A stretch of DNA of 64,000 nucleotides from Acanthosoma haemorrhoidale (lineage: Eukaryota; Arthropoda; Insecta; Hemiptera; Acanthosomatidae). Location of the stretch: NCBI GenBank assembly GCA_930367205.1, contig OV884011.1, positions 110,723,139 through 110,787,138 on the forward strand, written 5' to 3'. Position numbers and translations under genes: made by a program. Below are positions 1 to 8,083 of this stretch, piece by piece; the first letter of the stretch is position 1, and each line of letters opens with the position of its first letter. The notes under the pieces were generated by a model. It was not told the DNA's origin. It searched no databases and saw only the letters and a program-made list of their open reading frames with translations.

Positions 1-818
1 CGGAGCAAGTTTGGCTCCGACGACTTGGGGGGATTTGGACTTTTCCATGAACCTTCACAACTGTGCTAACATCAGTGGATTGTCTTTGAAATGAGAACAC
101 ATGCCTACCAGACAAGAGGGACTGGGGTGCTATCTTCACCCATGGTCGGCCTCAGGGATGCCTAGGGTTTTGGTTTCACTCCAACTCAGATCTATAAGAT
201 GTATAGTTGCTCTCTTTAATATTATTAAAACCACTAAACGTTAAAAATAAAATCTTTCTAAGCTCTGTAAAATAATTACCAAATTGTAAAATCCAAGTCG
301 AAAAATTGGCTTTACACAGGTCTATCTTTATCTTTTTGTTGTTCTCCTTTATCTTTCTGTTATTCAAGCTTTATATTAGTTTCTTTAATCTTTATAATTT
401 TGTGCATGCCTTATTGTAGGTCGCATTTGTAGGTATAGATAGATTATTATTTAGTTTCAATTTGTTTTCGTTATTAATGTTCCTTGATTTTTACCTTTTG
501 TACATAGTTCATTTCCTTGTAAATTATTTCTTAAGTATAAATTTCTTATTTCTTTTTATATATACATACATGTATATTTCACTGCTTGTAGGTAATTATT
601 GTGAATGTTTCTTCTATAAATAAATTTGCAAGAAAATATTCTGCTATCTACTTTGCTTTATTGCTTTATCCGGCTTTTCTCCTCGGAAATAGTCTCAACA
701 AGGTTTTTATTTGTTATTATGTACATTTTTTTTTAATTGAATATTTGCCATATTTTTCGTTTAATATTTTATTTCATAAGTACTGTTATTACATTTTATG
801 AAAAAAAAAATCAGCGTA
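1..818. other. AT-rich stretch without recognised gene
   Basis: Only short AT-rich open frames (at most 66 codons) occur, with no recognisable protein motif or RNA gene. A run of ten A lies just before the repeat that follows. Confidence 0.6.
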
Positions 819-935
819 TTTATAGCTGTAACGGAATATTCAATATTATAGATCGTTTAAATCATTTTATCGATTGCTGTCCCTGAAAAATCATACCTAA
901 ACAGTGACAAACAAAGACTATCGCCCTGCACCTAA
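819..935 (+). repeat. Dispersed copy of repeat block B
   Basis: This 117-bp block, beginning TTTATAGCTGTAACGG and ending CGCCCTGCACCTA, recurs almost unchanged at 3,539-3,655 (one visible change, CAGTGAC versus CAGAGAC) and in truncated form at 3,363-3,424. There is no coding potential and the origin is unknown. Near-identity suggests recent copying or gene conversion. Confidence 0.8.
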
Positions 936-1569
936 GCAAATGTATAGCATCGCCTTTGGCTCGACAATTATATGGATAGATGCCTAAAATAGAACACCAC
1001 CCCCTTCACCCTCACTCGAGTATTTCAATTTATTGTGGTTTTCCCATAAAATTTGTTGACACGATGTTTAGAAAAAGTACTACAATAGTGGAATTATGTG
1101 TACGATGTGAATGAGCTTTTAAATCAGAAAATCAAAATGAAATTTTACAAATAAATAATTTCAACAAAAAAGAAAAATACCGGGGTCTAGACATTTTACG
1201 AGACTAAAGTTTAACTCGGTGGGTATCCATAGCCCTCTGGCTATGATAGTTTGCTAATTAATAATCCTTTAAATTAAATTAGGGATTCCCGAACATCCTG
1301 GTTAAAACGTGCTGGTTGCTAAATATTTGTACTATCCGTGCCGGCTGCTACGCTGGTACGTGGCTAATTCAAACGGGGCCATAAACAGATGTTCTTCAGG
1401 AGAAGGACCTCCGGGGGTTCTGGGCAATGGCATGCGTCCGGCTGGGTACCTGAGTGCTTTTCTGGGTTCTGTGTGACTGACCGGACATAAAATCAACTAT
1501 ACCTTTTTTTTTTGCCAAAGGAGACATTCGCAAGCATCCAAGGGTGCAATAAATGTCTTGTTGATAGTT
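936..1569. other. Non-coding stretch with a GC-richer block
   Basis: No gene seen. About 1,280-1,500 is clearly richer in GC than its surroundings and is followed by a T run near 1,504. This looks like an old repeat or transposon fragment, but I cannot assign it to a family. Confidence 0.35.
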
Positions 1570-1887
1570 TTACAACATAATTAGAAAGAAAGTGCCCCAA
1601 AAACAGGTCCCGCCAGGGGCTGTCCACCCTTCATCCTCCAACAAACACCCTCCATTGACCAACAAACACAGTCCATCCCAACTCCTTTCCAGCGAACTGA
1701 TCGATTGGTCTTCACCTTCGAAATAGAAGGGAAAATTCTTAGATGCGCTTTTGTGGAAAGGTTTTCCATTTTCCATCTTCTCGTTATAATCGTCTGACAG
1801 CCATTTGGGAAAGAATGTGCAAACAAATGTTGAAAAATTCAGGCTGTTAATAGATGAGTCATTGTAATTTCCCTTCATCCAGGTCAC
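1570..1887 (-). CDS. Unrecognised 105-codon open frame
   Basis: The frame runs from an ATG at 1,887 to a TAA at 1,570 and is GC-richer than the flanking DNA. Its product is rich in aromatic and acidic residues (for example FPKWLSDDYNEK and FPFYFEGED) and has no family I recognise. An AG-terminated pyrimidine-like tract lies just upstream on the minus strand (around 1,905-1,915), so an exon is possible. A second overlapping frame in the same DNA weakens the coding case. It may be chance or a relic of a mobile element. Confidence 0.2.
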   Translation of the reverse strand: MTWMKGNYNDSSINSLNFSTFVCTFFPKWLSDDYNEKMENGKPFHKSASKNFPFYFEGEDQSISSLERSWDGLCLLVNGGCLLEDEGWTAPGGTCFWGTFFLIML

Positions 1888-2893
1888 CTTTTGTGTTTTC
1901 TGTAGGTAAGTACGATAGCCAGTCAGTAATCTGAAATTTAAAATGTAATAATAATACTACCTTATGCTCCAATAAAGTGGATTGGTTTAAAAAAAAAAAC
2001 TACAGAATTTTGAAGTCCCAGCCTTCAAGCTATTGATTCCATTGTATACATAAGGACACATTAAGACAATAGCCCATAAATAATCTCAAACAAAGTTTTG
2101 AGCGTCAACAAAAGAGCTGGCTTATTAAAAGGGTTCCTAATTGATTTTTACTGGTTATTTTCATCCGCATATTTTAGCTATTTAGACTGAGTTAGTAGAA
2201 CATGTATCAATTATGAAACACAAATACGCAGGAAAGATTATGACTGCATATCAAATTACTCCAAAAAACGGTGCAATGTATGTCACAGTAGAAAAAAAAT
2301 ATTGTAAGCAAAATCAGGAAGAAAATTGACCGTTAAACATAAGCATTTATAAATAAAAATCAACGTATGTCTGCCCAGATTATTTTTTTTCACAATAATA
2401 ATAATACTATAATACAATAATAATACAGGCGCATTCGATGTTTTAAACCATCATCTTCAGGTCCAACAACATAAAAAACAGGTTCTTTTTTTTACTATTT
2501 CTACACAAATAACGTAAAATACGAACACTGTAAAAAACCTATACAGGTAGCATTAGGCTTGATTTTAGAAAGTTGTCTTTGTTTAGTCTTCCTAGCAATT
2601 AACGGTTAATTGGGTCTGTGAATCTCAGGGGACAACAGCTTTTTTTGTATCTGTCATATAGAAACTAATTTCTAGGTTCACCCCTAAGGTACCTCCCTGT
2701 CAAAGTCTGTAGATGGCATTCCTTGATTCACTTACTTCAGATAAGGAAAGTTAGGTGATAAGAAGCCTCCAAGCACAGGGCCTCATACACCCGAGGTTAC
2801 ACCTCGTGTTTTTATCACCATGACAGATTCTTCGAAAACAAGGTTTCAAATTTAATTGTCAAGAAGATTCATCAACTTCTTCAGTAAGCATGT
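1888..2893. other. AT-rich stretch without recognised gene
   Basis: No gene seen. It contains a weak hammerhead-like motif on the minus strand at 2,427-2,470, listed separately, and short T and A runs. Confidence 0.5.
2427..2470 (-). ncRNA. Degenerate hammerhead-ribozyme-like motif
   Basis: On the minus strand CTGAAGA (fits the core CUGANGA) is followed 13 bases later by CATC and GAATGCG. The order resembles the core, stem II, GAAAC, cleavage triplet and stem I strand of a type I hammerhead. The second core box reads TAAAAC rather than CGAAAC and stem I pairing is poor. At best this is a decayed relative of the better motif at 59,769-59,810. Confidence 0.15.
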
Positions 2894-3208
2894 TTGAAGA
2901 ATGTAGGGAAAATCGTGCCTAAAAGAGATGACGAAGACAAGGATCCTAATTTTCTCATAGTTAGTGATCATGATTCGGGAAGTGATGAGTTGAATGAAAC
3001 AATTCATTTTTCTCTTTACAGGAAAGTGGTAACTGTATCATTATGTGCTAGGAAGAGCGAAAATGAAATGTATTCCTAAAGAAACTAGGAGGCACACTCA
3101 GAAATAGGGTTTATTTAAGAGCCATACCAGATTCTGGGCATAAATAAGCATTCAAGATGTGTAATTTGGAAGGACTCAAAATCTCGCTTTTACTGTGCAC
3201 AATGTTAA
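2894..3208 (+). pseudogene. Possible piggyBac-like transposase relic
   Basis: The reading frame at 3,140-3,205 encodes NKHSRCVIWKDSKSRFYCAQC and then TAA. The spacing C-x3-W...RFYC-x2-C resembles the cysteine-rich C-terminal finger of piggyBac-type transposases, in which a positively charged KESRFYC-like stretch is common; the second cysteine is replaced by W. Upstream, a 61-codon frame from 2,894 is acidic (DDEDKDP, DHDSGSDE), as transposase N-termini can be, but nothing links the two. Terminal repeats and TTAA duplications were not identified. The call is tentative. Confidence 0.25.
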
Positions 3209-3244
3209 GCTAAAAACTTGTCAGTCAAAATTGTGAAAAATGAT

Positions 3245-3767
3245 CTGTCAAAATTGCAGTTCCATTATTTAGTTTTTACTAGCTTCTATCAAATATATGT
3301 TCATATCCTTTAATTATTTAAATAAAAAATTGAATTAGTTTTTAATATGTTAATGTAATATGTTTATAGCTGTAACGGAATATTCAATATTATAGATCGT
3401 TTAAATCATTTTATCGATTGCTGTCAAAATTGCAGTTCCATTATTTAGTTTTTACTAGCTTCTATCAAATATATGTTCATATCCTTTAATTATTTAAATA
3501 AAAAATTGAATTAGTTTTTAATATGTTAATGTAATATGTTTATAGCTGTAACGGAATATTCAATATTATAGATCGTTTAAATCATTTTATCGATTGCTGT
3601 CCCTGAAAAATCATACCTAAACAGAGACAAACAAAGACTATCGCCCTGCACCTAATGATCTGTCAAAATTGCAGTTCCATTATTTAGTTTTTACTAGCTT
3701 CTATCAAATATATGTTCATATCCTTTAATTATTTAAATAAAAAATTGAATTAGTTTTTAATATGTTA
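3245..3767 (+). repeat. Nested tandem repeat cluster A1-B1-A2-B2-A3
   Basis: Unit A (starting CTGTCAAAATTGCAG and ending near ATATGTTAA) occurs at 3,245, 3,421 and 3,660. Unit B (starting TTTATAGCTGTAACGG) occurs at 3,363-3,424 (cut short) and 3,539-3,655 (full), with a further dispersed copy at 819-935. The A starts are 176 and 239 bp apart because B1 stops at CTGT, the same four bases that begin A2. Copies are virtually identical, so the amplification is recent. Confidence 0.85.
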
Positions 3768-5270
3768 AAAACCAAAAAAAAGTTAATTTTTTAGTTTCAA
3801 ACTTGACATAATAAGCCCATTTTCAATCTGTGATGGATTCAATGAATTTTTGGCCATTTTTAAAATTCTTACCGGTTAATTTTCAGGTCACCACTGGAGG
3901 GCCAATAAGAAGGGAGGGCTGAATGGTTCTAGGTAAAAGGCCTGAACCGTGTGCTCATTCGGACGTCCCGGAGTAGGGACTGTGCAGGCTTTTGTGTTGA
4001 AATGGGGAATACCATGGATACTCAGGTACCTAGATATAGATAGATCGTCTAGCTGTAAAATACTCAAAGCTCACCTCCGTTTTATGACTGGCACAGGGTT
4101 CTAAGAGTTTTTGCTATTTTGGCATCGGTGCTTACTCGTCAACACGCAGATAATATGCGAAAGCCTTGTATAAAGACCTTAACAATTTTTAGACAAAAAA
4201 ATATAGAAGCGGCGATGGTCTCAGGCACCACGGCGTCTATCTCCGGTAGCCTTCCATTCAGCTACCCTTGCGTTAAAACAAGTCGAATGCTTAACCTGAC
4301 AAAATGAATTTTTCTTTGGTTAATTATTAAATTCATATCCTTACTTTTTTGGCTTTGTATTAAAATAGTGGGAACAAAACCTCCAATAAATACATTGGTT
4401 TAATAAACAAACTACGTTTACATGCTATCAATACATACCATTTTAAGTAGTGCTTTGAACTGAAGTTTTTGATATCTCGTTACTTATTTGGAGGGAAAGT
4501 AAAACTAAACTCGTCACGTTTAGCGTCACTTATACCACAATATTATATACACTTACTTATTAATATACAATTACCACTTGATAAAGCTCATTGCGAACAA
4601 AATGCAAGTTTGTTTAGTGGATATCACGAAGACACCTCCACCCTAAGCGTACCTCAGGGCTGCTAGGAATGAGATGGTAACATAGAGGATGACCAGGGGT
4701 AGAGGGGAAGTTTTTTTAGTGGGAGGTAGGTATCTGTTATATGCGTGGGATGTTGAGGTGAAGTGTACAATTGTTGGAATAGAAGGGATCATTGGTTATC
4801 TTGTAGAGGGTCCTGGATCGCAAGGTACGGAAATTATACTGGAGAGCTTGGCAGTCATGCGGCAGACTTAATCAGTAAATTGAAACCGAAGAACTGCACG
4901 GTGACCCTCTTAACTGAACACATTCCTGTGTTGCTTGAAGTTCCTAGAAGAAAGCTAACGATTTTTTTTTTTTTTTTTGACTGGGTCAGTATTCGTGGAT
5001 CTGGGTATCGATCGATCGGTAACTTTCATGGAAATTTTATGCTTCTTGCTCATCGAAGTAATGCGAAAAAAATTCTAACACGATATCACAGTCAGTTTTA
5101 ACAATAGTCTGTATCAAATCTAAAGCAGTACTATATAAGCAAACGTTTCATATTATTAATTACGTGGCGGATATCTTCAATTTGATACTCTATGCTACAT
5201 AGTAGGAAAAGATTAATAACTTTTTGTATCACAGAGGGAGGCATGAAGAACAATCTCATTTATAAGTTTA
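3768..5270. other. Stretch without recognised gene
   Basis: Short frames at 4,119-4,307, 4,469-4,666 and 4,763-5,101 carry no motif I recognise, and the last runs through a homopolymer T tract. A block near 3,940 (AGGCCTGAACCGTGTGCT) weakly resembles the 5' UTR of the F1 LINE near 12,182-12,200 and could be an old fragment. Confidence 0.4.
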
Positions 5271-5351
5271 CGTAAATATGGTATGAATGATCGTATATCT
5301 TAATTACTTATTGCCTAGCAAGGCAGATTGTAATTTTAGCACAATAAAGGA
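5271..5351 (+). mobile_element. F1 LINE 3'-tail fragment (copy a)
   Basis: The last roughly 80 bp of the F1 LINE family, matching the 3' end of the element at 7,910-12,486. It contains the terminal hairpin TGCCT-AGCA-AGGCA at 5,312-5,325, then GATTGTAATTTTAGC and CACAATAAAG. The 5' truncation is typical of LINE insertion. It is followed by a TA repeat instead of poly(A). Confidence 0.75.
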
Positions 5352-5353
5352 AT

Positions 5354-5375
5354 TATATATATATATATATATATA
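5354..5375. repeat. (TA)n microsatellite after F1 tail
   Basis: About 11 TA units directly follow the AATAAAG of the F1 tail, suggesting that the element ended in, or inserted into, a TA repeat. Confidence 0.8.
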
Positions 5376-6011
5376 AGTTTAAAAAAAGTTAGTTAAGAGT
5401 GAGGGATCACACCAACGTGGGTTTAGATGGTTTTACAGTAACAAATAACTTCCACTCGATTTAATCCCTACGTTTTATTGAATTATATTTATTAACATTA
5501 AATTGTATTTATTTAATTTCAAAAGCAGTGTCTTTAACGCACTCATCATCAAGAGCTCTGAAGATGGGGATTTGTCACCATGGTAAGAGCTATGTGACGA
5601 AGATTTAAAAAGTCCATAATTTGATTTTATGTTTTTTTTGTCCTCCAACCAAACTCTAGCATATTATACATAGACTTAAGCAGAGAACATGGTGCACTTT
5701 GATTTTACACCCTGATATGCAAAATAGCATTCCTCTTTTAAAAACATAGGAGGAGTAAAATAACAAAGGCGAGTTACAGTTTTGGCGACTTTATTTAGCA
5801 GTAGTTCAAAAATAAAGCTCGCAGGTTATTAATTAGGGTGACACGATCTTTAATTCCCTACTCCATGCTAAATAAAAGAAAATATTAAATAATTATGTTA
5901 TAAAAGACAGTCAGATAGATAGACACACCCACTCAAATGAAACATTTTCAACCGATTTTGAATGATTTGAAGCAAGTGATTTCTCTTGCTTAAAGTATGG
6001 AAGCAGCCTTC
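5376..6011. other. AT-rich stretch without recognised gene
   Basis: No open frame of note and no repeat that I could match elsewhere in the window. Confidence 0.5.
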
Positions 6012-6150
6012 GTATCTTCCAAATATTTTATTATGGCCCTTTACGTATCTGGAGGGTCTGGAGAAGTTGTATATTTCCCCGAACCTACAATTTTAGTCAT
6101 TTGAGAGCATAGCAATTTAAAATTGCTAATGTTACAGACGAATAGTAACA
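6012..6150 (-). pseudogene. F1 LINE ORF1 fragment (copy b)
   Basis: On the minus strand the translation includes NISNFKLLCSQMTKIVGSGK and then a decayed DPPDTYR-IIKYLEDTK. This matches residues about 105-157 of the intact F1 ORF1 at 10,775-12,112. The fragment covers only the stretch in front of the PRE_C2HC-like region and contains a stop and small deletions. No end of the element is nearby, so this is an internal scrap. Confidence 0.7.
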
Positions 6151-7897
6151 TACTACTATTAATACCAGAACTACGGGCACAAAAAAAGCAAAACAAGAAG
6201 CTTCTTTCTGGAACAAATGACTTGTAATGTAGCCAATTCAAGAGTCGATTTTCAAATCTTTAATAGAACAAATATGTTTGGAATATCTTAGAATTTAGTT
6301 TGCGTAGCAAAATGACGGTTGCATGGCCACAATCCAAGACAAAGATAGCAAAACTTCAAATCTAAAATATCTTCTGGGTTCTGACTCGAGGCAACCTAAA
6401 TGTCAGACAGAAGCACATTATGCTGAATGTTTTTCGTCGTTTTTTTTTTTTCAGTACTTTTCCGTTAGTATACATCTCAGCAGGTACCGTGAGCTAGGAA
6501 TTTTTTGCGTATAATTTTTAAATTTAAGGTTAAATCGATCGTTTGTACCATCACCATTGCAAAACATCGACAGAATGATGAACATAAGAAATACGGTCTT
6601 CTAGTACTCATTTGAAAGTTGAGAATCTCCTATCTCTAAGAGTCTCTAGGAGTCCACAATTAAGATAAGTTACTTTGTTATCATTCCATGTTCTTGTAGC
6701 AGGTGGATAAAGTAGTACGCTTGTCTTGGAGAATTGTATTTAGTTCTTCTTTCCTTCTGGAACAATTACAATGACTACAATGGTTACAAGACCTTTTACA
6801 CCTGAGAGAATGTTTTACGGAAGAGGTTAAGTTGATCTAGCCCATTCAATTGAGTTCACTCATTAATAGATATATGGTAATTAAAGAGAAGAACGAATCC
6901 TATCAAAGAAACTACATTGGCAGCTACTGTCTCCTTTAGATGATACTTTATGAAGTGAACCCACAGATGCTAACATTTGATAACCTCACACCTACTTAAC
7001 GTTGCCTGGGAAGGTAGGTCGGTAGGACTTCCTACTGCCTTTTCCGGCCTAACAAGCGCACCTGCATTTTTTTTTTTTTACCTTTACCTGTCGCTTTTTG
7101 TTGATCAAATGTAAACTTTCAACCAAGAACTATAAATATTGAAATTGATTAGCCCGTAATCTTTTTTAAATGTTAGAATAGGTGCTACTTAAAACGCAAG
7201 CATTGCTAATAGGCCCATGGTGGAACACGTAGATGTCGGGAAAACGTGATCATATAACACGATCATTCAAAATCGAGGCATTGCTTTGTGAATAACCTGA
7301 CAAATTCTAAATTAGTTTTGTGAATAAAAAAGAAGTTTAAATCAAATTTACTAAATCTACAGAGAGATATCATAAGAATAAAACGAGGAAGGCAGGAATA
7401 TATTTTGATTAAATGAAATAAGTTTGAAGAGAAGTTTCAAAGAAGGCTGTAGTAGTGGATTGAGAAGTTTCGATGTGAAAGTAATGGCAATCTAAGGAAT
7501 GGCGGGGAGAAAGTGGTCGTGCCGAAAAGTCCAGATGGTAATTGAAACAGTATTGTTTCTGTAGGATGTACAGGCCCATTTTAATTAATTATAATAACTA
7601 ATGTACTTCGAGTACTTGAATTTCGTTTCGTTAGGCTTAATCTAGTTAAAAAAAAGTCATTATTAAACCATTTTTATTTTATTTTTCGGGGGTTTTGAAC
7701 GTTTTAATGACTGTGACAATTGTCTCATGATATGAATGTTTTTCGTGAAATCATTTGGTTTATTTGAGGAAAAATAGTCCCTTCCATCCTCACCTTGGAG
7801 AAAAAAAACTACTTTACCAATATTTTTTATAATTATAATTAAAATAGCATAATCAAAGAAGTTTTTAAACAAGTAGGTTTAAACATCGTAATATTTT
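6151..7897. other. Stretch without recognised gene
   Basis: Short frames at 6,323-6,514 and 7,663-7,872 are AT-rich and unrecognised. GC-richer bases near 6,990-7,060 lead into a T13 run and may be an old retroelement fragment. Confidence 0.4.
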
Positions 7898-7909
7898 ATT
7901 ATGATAATT
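7898..7909. repeat. Target-site duplication, 3' side of F1 copy c
   Basis: ATTATGATAATT here is repeated exactly at 12,487-12,498 and brackets the complete F1 LINE, marking target-primed insertion on the minus strand. Confidence 0.85.
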
Positions 7910-7945
7910 TCAAGTTCAGAACTTTATTGTGAAATAATTACAATC

Positions 7946-7961
7946 TGCCTTTTATAAGGCA
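7946..7961 (-). other. F1 3'-terminal hairpin
   Basis: TGCCTT-ATAA-AAGGCA forms a perfect 6-bp stem with a 4-base loop in the sense (minus) strand, about 15 nt before AATAAAG. The same position is a hairpin in copies a, d, f, h, i and k with different loops. LINE reverse transcriptases commonly recognise such a 3' stem-loop; that role here is inference. Confidence 0.7.
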
Positions 7962-8083
7962 ATAATAATACAGATAAATGATCTCATTCATACCATATTT
8001 ACAGTCATCATTCACTCGCTCATTCATACAATAGGACATGATTGGAGAAACTGGCCATTGCCAGGACTCCCACTGTCACGCGA

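Noticed and set aside
819..935. Repeat block B as a small structural RNA gene
   Set aside because: No promoter element or fold of a known snRNA class was recognised, and truncated copies argue for a plain repeat.
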